Assembly: GCA_031281855.1 (NCBI GenBank)
Contig: JAITEW010000325.1
Coordinates: forward strand, 1-5,434
DNA from: Treponema sp.
GTDB taxonomy: Bacteria; Spirochaetota; Spirochaetia; Treponematales; Breznakiellaceae
DNA: 5,434 nucleotides
Reading direction: 5' to 3'
Positions 1-5,359 of the stretch are shown here, one piece after another. The notes beneath the pieces are model-generated. The model saw only the letters and a program-made list of their open reading frames with translations, was not told where the DNA came from and did not search any database. Position numbers and translations under genes: made by a program. Each line of letters begins with the position of its first letter. The first letter of the stretch is position 1.

Positions 1-166
1 AATATGTATTTGTAAAAATCACAGTAGAGGTATATCCTTTGTATTCTCCGGCTTCTACAAGATTTATTAATTTTATTGCTTCAGTTACATCATTTTTTAA
101 TGCTTTATCTCTTTCAATAGAAATATCCAGAATAATATCATTATCAAAAAAGAGTTTTTCTTTCAT
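1..166 (-). CDS. PIN-domain toxin (VapC-like ribonuclease), N-terminal part, cut by the window edge
   Basis: My own reading of the minus strand gives an uninterrupted 55-codon frame that starts at ATG 166-164 and runs off the left edge. The protein begins MKEKLFFDNDIILDISIERD. A hydrophobic strand ending in Asp8, then N-D-x-I-L-D, is the typical start of a PIN nuclease, and Asp8 would be the first metal-binding acidic residue. Position 10 is Asp where many relatives have Asn. The later stretch EAGEYKGYTSTVIFTNTY matches the second strand region of short PIN toxins. Known family members are Mg-dependent endoribonucleases that cut tRNA, rRNA or mRNA and are held inactive by a cognate antitoxin. 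The start codon overlaps the antitoxin stop as ATGA, with a modest GGA about 10 nt upstream, so translation is probably coupled. The remaining catalytic acids lie outside the window, so activity cannot be judged. Confidence 0.75.
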   Translation of the reverse strand, partial: MKEKLFFDNDIILDISIERDKALKNDVTEAIKLINLVEAGEYKGYTSTVIFTNTY

Positions 167-417
167 ATATATTTTTCCATTAATGAATCGGTTAAAATGT
201 CTTTATAATCTGTGTGTTTATCTGCTTTAATTATTCCAATCAATTCTTTTGTTATTGGTCCTAAGGTATTAAATTCGATTTTTTCATCAGTAGATGAAGA
301 TATTGAAGACAAATATTCTTCAACCAATTTTGAAACGCTTCTTTTTTGATTTTTCGCATACTTTTTAGCGTTTTCTATAACCTTTTGGTCAATACTTAAT
401 GTTAATTTTGTATACAT
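163..417 (-). CDS. Antitoxin of a PIN-domain toxin-antitoxin pair (ribbon-helix-helix-like, DUF6364-type)
   Basis: This 84-residue protein probably binds and neutralises the toxin encoded directly after it and represses their shared promoter. Residues 2-9 (YTKLTLSI) look like the short beta strand of a ribbon-helix-helix DNA-binding domain. They are followed by a charged helix pair, about residues 11-39, containing KKYAKNQKRSVSKLVEEYL. The middle is Ser-rich and probably flexible. The C-terminal segment, about 69-84 (TDYKDILTDSLMEKYI), resembles the toxin-wrapping tail of small antitoxins that partner PIN toxins. The start ATG at 417-415 has a good AGGAG site 6 nt upstream. The stop overlaps the toxin start by 4 nt. 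Very low G+C sets both genes apart from the purine genes next door. The family name rests on pattern recognition; the pairing with a PIN toxin is the stronger evidence. Confidence 0.8.
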   Translation of the reverse strand: MYTKLTLSIDQKVIENAKKYAKNQKRSVSKLVEEYLSSISSSTDEKIEFNTLGPITKELIGIIKADKHTDYKDILTDSLMEKYI

Positions 418-427
418 AACTATCTCC

Positions 428-457
428 TACGTAATGGTATAATATATATTTTACGTA
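428..457. promoter_or_regulatory. Inverted repeat TACGTAA-N16-TTACGTA, candidate autoregulatory operator
   Basis: Half-sites TACGTAA (428-434) and TTACGTA (451-457) are exact inverted copies separated by 16 nt. They flank the -10 region of the minus-strand promoter and enclose a plus-strand TATAAT. A third, imperfect half-site, TTGCGTA, lies at 466-472, 15 bp beyond the second and in the same orientation. Ribbon-helix-helix antitoxins commonly bind repeated short palindromic boxes over their own promoter, so this is a natural binding site for the adjacent antitoxin. The sequence pattern is direct observation; the binding partner is inference. Confidence 0.5.
435..443 (+). promoter_or_regulatory. 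Extended -10 promoter element reading toward purE
   Basis: TGGTATAAT is a perfect TGn-TATAAT extended -10 element. No convincing -35 box sits 16-18 nt upstream, but extended -10 promoters can work without one. Transcription would begin near 450 and give purE a leader of about 115 nt. It is the best plus-strand promoter I can find before purE. Because the sequence here is AT-rich, a chance match is possible. Confidence 0.4.
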
Positions 458-464
458 CTGTCAA
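436..464 (-). promoter_or_regulatory. Predicted promoter of the toxin-antitoxin operon
   Basis: On the minus strand a perfect -35 box TTGACA (464-459) is followed after exactly 17 nt by TATACC (441-436), a 4/6 match to the -10 consensus. Transcription would start near 429, giving a very short leader of about 12 nt that begins at or next to the AGGAG ribosome binding site (428-424). Start-site mapping would settle the exact -10, because the region is a run of alternating A and T. Confidence 0.55.
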
Positions 465-554
465 TTTGCGTAGGTAGTACCGTACCTTGCTCCTGGCCCC
501 GCATAGAGCCGTCCGGCTTTCCGGCCTACTTGTAAAAAAGGCCCCAAATATGGT

Positions 555-558
555 AGGG
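555..558 (+). promoter_or_regulatory. Ribosome binding site that sets the purE start
   Basis: AGGG (within GGTAGGG) lies 7 nt before ATG 566 but only 1 nt before the alternative in-frame TTG at 560. The spacing therefore favours ATG 566 as the real start. Confidence 0.6.
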
Positions 559-565
559 TTTGTAC

Positions 566-1045
566 ATGAAAGTTGCCATTATCTTCGGGTCTCAGTCTGA
601 CAAAGGGATCATGAAAAAGGCTGCTGACGTGCTGCGGGAAGGGGGGGTGGAATTTTCAGCCCATGTGCTTTCCGCCCACAGGACGCCGGAACTTCTCAGC
701 AGGACTATCAGGGAGCTTGAAGCGGCAGGCGTCGAGGTGATCATTGCCGGCGCGGGGCTTGCCGCCCACCTTCCGGGGGTTATCGCCAGCCAGACCCTGA
801 TCCCGGTTATCGGGGTGCCTATCGCTTCAGGCGGCCTTGGGGGGTGGGACAGCCTCCTTGCGATGGTACAGATGCCCAGGCCCGTGCCGGTGGCGACCGT
901 AGGGGTGGACAACGCCGCAAATGCTGCCCATCTGGCCTGCCAAATCCTGGCCCTTAAATACCCTGGGTTGAAAGAAAAGCTCGCTGCGGCGAGAATAAAA
1001 ATGAAAGCCGATTTTGCCAAAGATAACGAAAAGGTGGAATTATGA
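566..1045 (+). CDS. purE: PurE, N5-carboxyaminoimidazole ribonucleotide mutase (class I type)
   Basis: A cytosolic enzyme of IMP synthesis that produces 4-carboxy-5-aminoimidazole ribonucleotide (CAIR); class I members rearrange N5-CAIR made by PurK. The 159-residue protein shows the family signatures in order: phosphate-binding GSQSD at 8-12, SAHRTP at 36-41 with the catalytic-type His38, GAGLAAHLPG at 62-71, GWDSLL at 93-98 and VQMPRPVPVAT at 101-111. The AAHLPG and VQMP blocks are class I hallmarks and are absent from the class II AIR carboxylase of Treponema denticola as I recall it. Two conserved Gly positions differ: Leu65 in GAG(G)AAH and Pro106 in QMPR(G). An upstream TTG at 560 would add two residues but has poor spacing to the ribosome site. 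The stop overlaps the purC start as ATGA, implying coupled translation. No purK is present nearby. Confidence 0.95.
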   Translation: MKVAIIFGSQSDKGIMKKAADVLREGGVEFSAHVLSAHRTPELLSRTIRELEAAGVEVIIAGAGLAAHLPGVIASQTLIPVIGVPIASGGLGGWDSLLAMVQMPRPVPVATVGVDNAANAAHLACQILALKYPGLKEKLAAARIKMKADFAKDNEKVEL

Positions 1046-1761
1046 GCGAAAAAGCAGTCAAACAGGGAAAGCAGCTCTACGAGGGCAAGGCAAAAATAGT
1101 CTATGCCACTAACAATAAGGATCTGGTTATCATCCATTACAAGGATGACGCTACGGCTTTTAACGGCGAAAAAAAGGGCCAGATAGAAGACAAGGGGGTG
1201 CTGAACAACAAAATCGCCTCAGGCCTCTTCGAGCTTCTCAAAAAATCGAGGGTGCCGACCCACTTCGTGTCCCGCCTCAACGACCGGGACATGCTCTGCA
1301 AAAAAGTGAAGATCATTCCCCTGGAAGTGATAGTCCGCAATACGGCCGCAGGTTCCATGGCGAAGCGCCTGGGTCTTAAAGAAGGGACGAAGCTCAAAAC
1401 CGCGGTCTTTGAGCTTTCCTATAAAGACGACGCCCTGGGGGATCCGCTTATCAACGATTACCACGCTGTGGCCATAGGGGCCTCAACTTTTGAGGAAATC
1501 GGGAAAATAAAGAAAATCACCTTTAAGGTCAACGATATACTTTCAGCCTTTTTTCTTGAAAGGGGCATCAAGCTTATTGACTTTAAGCTGGAATTCGGCA
1601 GGACAGCTTCCGGCGGGATCGTGCTGGCCGATGAAATCTCCCCGGATACCTGCCGCTTCTGGGACGCAAAGACCAACGAAAAACTCGACAAGGACAGGTT
1701 CCGCCGGGATTTGGGCAACGTAAAGGAAGCCTATATTGAAATCCTCAACCGCATTAAATGA
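1042..1761 (+). CDS. purC: PurC, SAICAR synthetase
   Basis: An ATP-dependent cytosolic ligase that joins CAIR, the PurE product, to L-aspartate to give SAICAR. Its 239 residues match the usual bacterial single-domain length. The characteristic blocks are all present: LYEGKAK at 12-18 (ATP-binding loop), DATAFNGEKKG at 36-46, PLEVIVRNTAAGS at 93-105, the acidic GDPLINDYHA at 133-142, LIDFKLEFG at 178-186 and DEISPDTCRFWD at 197-208. I see no missing key residue and no frame damage. ATG 1042 overlaps the purE stop by 4 nt and is preceded by AAGGTGG (1031-1037). The 3' end overlaps purF by 26 nt and contains the purF ribosome binding site, so purE, purC and purF should be expressed together. Confidence 0.97.
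   Translation: MSEKAVKQGKQLYEGKAKIVYATNNKDLVIIHYKDDATAFNGEKKGQIEDKGVLNNKIASGLFELLKKSRVPTHFVSRLNDRDMLCKKVKIIPLEVIVRNTAAGSMAKRLGLKEGTKLKTAVFELSYKDDALGDPLINDYHAVAIGASTFEEIGKIKKITFKVNDILSAFFLERGIKLIDFKLEFGRTASGGIVLADEISPDTCRFWDAKTNEKLDKDRFRRDLGNVKEAYIEILNRIK
1722..1729 (+). promoter_or_regulatory. Ribosome binding site for the TTG start of purF, inside purC
   Basis: AAAGGAAG lies within the last codons of purC. Its AGGA core (1724-1727) is 8 nt before TTG 1736, which is ideal spacing. In the purF frame a TAA stop at 1721-1723 closes the upstream sequence, and no ATG or GTG occurs before the essential cysteine codon at 1778. TTG 1736 is therefore the only reasonable start. Confidence 0.75.
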
Positions 1762-3142
1762 TAAACTCCACGACCATTGCGGGGTCTTCGGGGTATTCCT
1801 CGCGGACCCCAGCCGCGACGCTGTGCCCCTGGTTTACTACGGCCTCCTTTCCCTCCAGCACCGGGGGCAGGAAAGCGCGGGTATAGCGGCAGCCAAGGAC
1901 AGGGCTATCGAATACCGCAAGGGTATGGGCCTTGTAGGCGGGATCTTTACCCCAGAAACTCTTGAACAGATAAAAGGCTCTTCAGCAGTGGGCCATGTGC
2001 GGTATTCCACTATGGGTTCCAGTACAATTGACAACGCCCAGCCTTTTGTGAGCCGCTTCAAGCTCGGGTCCATCGCTGTGGCCCACAACGGAACCCTTAC
2101 CAACGCCAATGTGGTCCGGGAACTCCTTGAAGACGCGGGCATAGGCTTTACTTCATCAAGCGACAGCGAAGTTATCGTCAACCTCATTGCCAAAAATTAC
2201 AAGAAAGGCTTAGATCGGGCCCTTACCGACACTATACAGTTCATCAAAGGTTCTTACGCCCTTGCGGTCCTAACCGATGAAGTCCTGGTAGGAGCCAGGG
2301 ACCCTAACGGCATACGCCCCCTGTGCCTGGGGAAGCTCGACGGCGGCTGGATACTTTCCAGCGAGTCCTGCGCCATAGACGCCATAGGGGGCAAGTTCGT
2401 CAGGGACATCGAACCCGGCGAAGTGGTGATTATCAGTAAAGACCAGGTTCTTTCTTTTAGTTTTAGCGAAAAAACCCGGCGCGCTGTCTGTTCTTTTGAA
2501 TACATCTACTTCGCCCGGCCCGACAGCGTTATCGACAAGGTGGATGTCTACGGTTCCCGCGTCAGAGCCGGGGAGATCCTGGGCCGGGAATCGGCGGTCG
2601 CCGCGGACCTTGTCATCGGCGTCCCTGATTCGGGAGTGCCCGCCGCTATTGGCTACGGCCGCGCTACAGGAACCCCCTTCGGTCTGGGGATCGTCAAAAG
2701 CAAATACGTGGGCCGCACCTTTATCTCCCCTAACCAGAGTCAGCGGGAGAAGGCGGTGTCGGTAAAGCACAACGTCATTGCCAGCGAGGTAAAGGGCAAA
2801 CGTGTGGTCATTATCGACGATTCCATAGTCCGGGGCACCACAAGCCGCAGGCTGGTTGCTATTCTCAAGGCCGCAGGGGCCAAAGAAGTGCATATCCGGG
2901 TCTGTTCGCCTCCGGTGCGCTGCCCCTGCTACTTCGGCATCGACACGCCGCACCGCAAGGACCTTATCAGCAACGGCAACAGCGTAAGCGAACTCTGCCG
3001 TTCCCTTGGCGCCGACAGCCTGGCCTTTATTTCCGTAGAAGGCCTCCTGGAAGCCCTGGACGGCCAGGGGGGCTATTGCCTGGGCTGCTTCACCGGTGAG
3101 TATCCCATCCCCGTTCCCGGCGAAGCGGGGAAAGACTGCTGA
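1736..3142 (+). CDS. purF: PurF, amidophosphoribosyltransferase (Fe-S, propeptide type)
   Basis: It catalyses the first committed purine step, PRPP + glutamine to 5-phosphoribosylamine. The 468-residue precursor begins with a 14-residue propeptide (MKSSTALNDKLHDH) followed by Cys15 in CGVFGVF, which would become the N-terminal nucleophile after self-cleavage. The N-terminal glutaminase domain shows HRGQESAGIA at 42-51, GHVRYST at 86-92 (Arg89), HNGTLTN at 117-123 (Asn118, Gly119) and SSDSE at 141-145 (Asp143). The phosphoribosyltransferase domain carries the PRPP loop VVIIDDSIVRGTTS at 357-370. Cys252, Cys398, Cys448 and Cys451 (the last two in CLGC) match the four ligands of the 4Fe-4S cluster in Bacillus subtilis PurF. 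This contrasts with the cluster-free E. coli enzyme and implies oxygen sensitivity. The start is TTG with a strong ribosome site inside purC. Confidence 0.97.
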   Translation: MKSSTALNDKLHDHCGVFGVFLADPSRDAVPLVYYGLLSLQHRGQESAGIAAAKDRAIEYRKGMGLVGGIFTPETLEQIKGSSAVGHVRYSTMGSSTIDNAQPFVSRFKLGSIAVAHNGTLTNANVVRELLEDAGIGFTSSSDSEVIVNLIAKNYKKGLDRALTDTIQFIKGSYALAVLTDEVLVGARDPNGIRPLCLGKLDGGWILSSESCAIDAIGGKFVRDIEPGEVVIISKDQVLSFSFSEKTRRAVCSFEYIYFARPDSVIDKVDVYGSRVRAGEILGRESAVAADLVIGVPDSGVPAAIGYGRATGTPFGLGIVKSKYVGRTFISPNQSQREKAVSVKHNVIASEVKGKRVVIIDDSIVRGTTSRRLVAILKAAGAKEVHIRVCSPPVRCPCYFGIDTPHRKDLISNGNSVSELCRSLGADSLAFISVEGLLEALDGQGGYCLGCFTGEYPIPVPGEAGKDC

Positions 3143-3165
3143 GTTTGTGGGAACCTTAGGGTATT

Positions 3166-3204
3166 GGACTTGTTCAATAACCCGGTTGGTTATCGAACAA
3201 GTCT
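3166..3204. repeat. Long hairpin (REP-like inverted repeat) after purF
   Basis: GACTTGTTC (3167-3175) pairs perfectly with GAACAAGTC (3195-3203). After one A-C mismatch, ATAACC (3177-3182) pairs with GGTTAT (3188-3193) around a CGGTT loop. A G-U pair (3166/3204) can extend the base. There is no T run behind it, so it is unlikely to be a terminator on its own. It could protect the purF mRNA 3' end, or be a dispersed repeat. It shares TTGTTC/GAACAA with the hairpin at 3252-3283. Confidence 0.7.
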
Positions 3205-3205
3205 T

Positions 3206-3245
3206 GCGGTTTTTCAGGCTAAAGCCTTACAAAACCGCGTTTTTT
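3206..3245 (+). terminator. Rho-independent terminator of the pur operon
   Basis: GCGGTTTT (3206-3213) pairs with AAAACCGC (3231-3238) in a perfect 8-bp stem. The loop holds a second small stem, AGGC (3216-3219) with GCCT (3224-3227). One G and then six T residues (3240-3245) follow, as expected of an intrinsic terminator. It lies about 60 nt after the purF stop and separates the purine operon from the sugar genes. It is not bidirectional: the other strand has no T run after the stem. Confidence 0.85.
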
Positions 3246-3251
3246 ACTGGA

Positions 3252-3283
3252 AGTTGTTCAGGAACTGAGGTTTCTGAACAACT
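3252..3283. repeat. Second long hairpin (REP-like inverted repeat) before the sugar isomerase gene
   Basis: AGTTGTTCAGGAAC (3252-3265) and GTTTCTGAACAACT (3270-3283) form a 14-bp stem with one G-U pair and a TGAG loop. No T run follows. It sits just after the terminator and about 55 nt before the next start codon. The near-perfect pairing argues for selection or a repeat family. GAACAA occurs again at 3290-3295. Confidence 0.7.
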
Positions 3284-3309
3284 CTATTGGAACAAGCTCA
3301 ATATTTAAA

Positions 3310-3325
3310 GGATTTTTCAAAATCC
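3310..3325 (+). other. Small AT-rich hairpin next to the ribosome binding site of the isomerase gene
   Basis: GGATTTT (3310-3316) is complementary to AAAATCC (3319-3325), giving a 6-bp stem with a 4-nt loop, or 7 bp with an impossibly tight loop. It ends one base before the GAAGGAG region (AAGGAG 3327-3332, 6 nt from ATG 3339). It could modulate translation, or simply keep the ribosome site open. The structure is visible; any role is inference. Confidence 0.4.
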
Positions 3326-3338
3326 GAAGGAGTACAAT

Positions 3339-4331
3339 ATGGCAAGACCAGTTACTTTATTTACAGGACAATGGGCGGATCTGCCCTTTGAAACCCTGTG
3401 CGCCAAGGCAAAGTCCTTTGGCTATGACGGCCTGGAGATCGCCTGCTGGGGAGATCACCTGGATCTCAAAAAAGCGGCTACGGACCAGGAATATGTTGCC
3501 GGAAAAAAAGCTGTTCTAAAAAAGTACGGCCTTCAATGCTGGGCCCTGGGGACCCATCTTATTGGCCAGTGCGTAGGAGATAACTGGGACCCCCGTCTTG
3601 ACGGGTTCGCCCCTAATGAACTGGCAGGTAAGCCGGAAAAGATACGGGCCTGGGCTGTGGAGTACATGACCTACGCCCCTCTGGCGGCCAGGAACATGGG
3701 CGTCAAGGTGACCACCGGCTTTATGGGCTCCCCTATTTGGGCGTACTGGTACAGCTTCCCGCAGACCACTGAAAAGATGATCGACGACGGCTTTAAAAGC
3801 ATCGTCAAACTCTGGACCCCTATTTTTGACGAATACGATAAATACGGAATCAAGTACGCCCTGGAAGTTCACCCGACCGAGATCGCTTTCGATTATTACT
3901 CCGCTGAACGGCTCCTCAAGGAATTCAAAAACCGCAAGACCCTGGGTTTCAATTTTGATCCTTCCCATCTGGTGTGGCAGGGGGTAAGCCCCCATGTTTT
4001 CCTCAGGGATTTTTCCGCCAGGATTTACCATGTTCACATGAAGGACGCCGCTGTGACACTGGACGGCAAAGCGGGCATTCTGGGGTCCCACATCACCTTT
4101 GGCGATACCCGCAGGGGCTGGAACTTCCGTTCACTCGGTCATGGGGATGTGGATTTTGAGAATATCATCAGGGAACTCAACGCCATGAACTACAATGGCC
4201 CCCTTTCGGTGGAGTGGGAAGATTCCGGCATGGAACGGGAATTCGGCGCAACCGAAGCCTGCGCTTTTGTGCGGAAAGTTGATTTCTCTCCCTCAAACGT
4301 TGCTTTTGACGACGCTCTTAAAACCGGCTGA
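3339..4331 (+). CDS. Xylose-isomerase-like TIM-barrel sugar phosphate isomerase/epimerase
   Basis: A 330-residue cytosolic protein of the AP-endonuclease-2/xylose-isomerase-like barrel superfamily, which includes IolE, YcjR and other sugar or keto-sugar isomerases, epimerases and dehydratases. Strand-end motifs lie in order: YDGLEIACWGDHL at 29-41, LEVHPTE at 175-181, FNFDPSHLVWQG at 204-215, IYHVHMKDA at 229-237 and LSVEWED at 289-295. The probable divalent-metal ligands are Glu176, Asp207, His233 and Glu292, with His178 and His210 nearby for substrate. All are present, so the enzyme looks active. The exact sugar cannot be read from sequence. ATG 3339 has an excellent AAGGAG site. An upstream terminator separates it from purF. 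The sugar-binding protein gene 26 nt downstream suggests a shared carbohydrate pathway. Confidence 0.88.
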   Translation: MARPVTLFTGQWADLPFETLCAKAKSFGYDGLEIACWGDHLDLKKAATDQEYVAGKKAVLKKYGLQCWALGTHLIGQCVGDNWDPRLDGFAPNELAGKPEKIRAWAVEYMTYAPLAARNMGVKVTTGFMGSPIWAYWYSFPQTTEKMIDDGFKSIVKLWTPIFDEYDKYGIKYALEVHPTEIAFDYYSAERLLKEFKNRKTLGFNFDPSHLVWQGVSPHVFLRDFSARIYHVHMKDAAVTLDGKAGILGSHITFGDTRRGWNFRSLGHGDVDFENIIRELNAMNYNGPLSVEWEDSGMEREFGATEACAFVRKVDFSPSNVAFDDALKTG

Positions 4332-4357
4332 GTTTTTTGTAATTCCGGTTCACAAGG

Positions 4358-5359
4358 GTGAAGCGGCTTTTCTTCTTCCTGACAGCCCTCTGCTGCGCCG
4401 GGAGCCTTCTTTTCGGAACAGGTAAACAAGAGGAGGCCCCGGAGCCGGTGAAGTTCGGCGTCCTCCTGCCTGCCCCGGTAAGCCCCTGGACCAGGGCGCT
4501 TTACTGGGAAGCAGTCCAGGCCGCGGCGCTGGCATCCATGGAGAGCCGGGGCGGGTTTGAGTTCCGTGTGCGTTCCGCCGCTTCGTCAGGGGAACAGATT
4601 GAACAGATCCGGGAGCTTGCCGCATTGGGATCCGGCTGGCTGGTGATCTTCCCTCTGGACAGCGCCGCGGTTACCCCGGTTCTGAAAGAGCTCCACAGCC
4701 TGGGAATACGCATTGTTGCAGCGGATCAGGGGCTTACAGACCTGGACTTCGGCTGGGCCGGCGTCGCCTGGGACCACGAAGCCGCAGGAACCGAAAGCGG
4801 CCGCGCCCTGGCGCTGGAGATGAGAAATTCCCTGCTGGCAAACTACCTCTGCCTTGGAGGGGCCGCCGGCCCGGCTGAGGCGGAACTCATGGACGCCTTT
4901 TTCAGGGAAATGGAAAAATCTTCTTCACTTGTGAACATCCTGGGCGGGAGGACTTATATCCCTACAGGCTATGATCCCTCAACCGCCTACCGGGAAGCTG
5001 CGGCCCTGTTCCGGCGCTTCCCCAGGATAGACGCTGTTTACTGTCCCGATGACGACGCCCTTGTGGAAGTCCTAAAAGCCGCGGAAGAAGCGGACCGTTC
5101 TGACATCAAACTGTTTTTTGGGAGAGGGGGATCAAGGGCCGTGTGCGCTCTTATCCTGGACCATAAGAGCAGGGTAGATGCGACAGTCCTTCACGGCCCG
5201 TCCATAGCAGGCGAGGCTGTCAGATTCGCCGTCTCTGCTGCCACGGAACAAGAAGGCGCGGCTTTTCACAATGCCCCAAACGCCAGGACGATTCGTATCC
5301 CGGCAGTCCTGATAAACCGGTCCAACGCGGATCGGTATGCGGGGTCCGGGGGCTATTGA
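4358..5359 (+). CDS. Exported RbsB-like sugar ABC transporter substrate-binding protein
   Basis: A 333-residue type 1 periplasmic binding protein (RbsB-like, Peripla_BP_4 fold), expected to capture a sugar in the periplasm. Residues 1-20 form a signal peptide: MKR, then a hydrophobic stretch to LLFG, then TGKQEEAPE. Cys12 and Cys13 sit in a poor lipobox, so lipidation is possible but unconvincing. Family features are VKFGVLLPAPVSPWTRAL (31-48), the domain-1 strand and helix LVIFPLDSAAVTPVLKEL (95-112), IRIVAADQ (117-124), then TGYDPSTAYREAAALFRRFPRIDAVYCPDDDALVEVLKA (203-241). The usual N-D-x-x-A of the hinge region appears as P-D-D-D-A, hinting at an altered ligand. The start is GTG 4358. 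It is the only in-frame start after a TAA at 4340-4342, and its ribosome site is weak, so coupling to the preceding gene is likely. No permease or ATPase gene is visible. Confidence 0.85.
   Translation: MKRLFFFLTALCCAGSLLFGTGKQEEAPEPVKFGVLLPAPVSPWTRALYWEAVQAAALASMESRGGFEFRVRSAASSGEQIEQIRELAALGSGWLVIFPLDSAAVTPVLKELHSLGIRIVAADQGLTDLDFGWAGVAWDHEAAGTESGRALALEMRNSLLANYLCLGGAAGPAEAELMDAFFREMEKSSSLVNILGGRTYIPTGYDPSTAYREAAALFRRFPRIDAVYCPDDDALVEVLKAAEEADRSDIKLFFGRGGSRAVCALILDHKSRVDATVLHGPSIAGEAVRFAVSAATEQEGAAFHNAPNARTIRIPAVLINRSNADRYAGSGGY

Noticed and set aside
39..230. Plus-strand 63-codon open frame across the toxin-antitoxin genes
   Set aside because: It lies opposite the PIN and antitoxin genes, has low-complexity Phe/Ile/Ser content, and shows no recognisable family; it is a shadow.
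450..565. Purine (xpt-type) or PRPP riboswitch in the purE leader
   Set aside because: I could not find the conserved loop and junction bases of the purine riboswitch, and the leader has no terminator stem with a T run.
592..1137. 181-codon minus-strand frame opposite purE
   Set aside because: purE is certain from its motifs; the reverse frame is Ala/Ser/Pro-rich read-through typical of GC-rich genes.
2270..2953. 227-codon minus-strand frame opposite purF
   Set aside because: Long, but wholly inside the certain purF gene and without recognisable motifs.
3246..3338. Promoter for the isomerase gene
   Set aside because: One is expected after the terminator, but no pair of -35 and -10 boxes with good spacing could be found; the best AT-rich hexamers (3299-3307) match the consensus at only about 3 of 6 positions.
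3516..4091. 191-codon minus-strand frame opposite the sugar isomerase gene
   Set aside because: The plus-strand protein has complete family motifs and a strong ribosome site; the reverse frame has neither.
4322..4350. Inverted repeat AACCGG/CCGGTT with an internal T run after the isomerase gene, as a terminator
   Set aside because: The stem is only 6 bp with a 17-nt loop, and the T run lies in the loop, not after the stem; the two genes more likely share a transcript.
4358..4396. Lipoprotein signal with Cys12 or Cys13 as the lipidated residue in the binding protein
   Set aside because: The residues before the cysteines (TAL or ALC) fit the lipobox poorly, and the hydrophobic segment continues past them, so an ordinary cleaved signal peptide is more likely.
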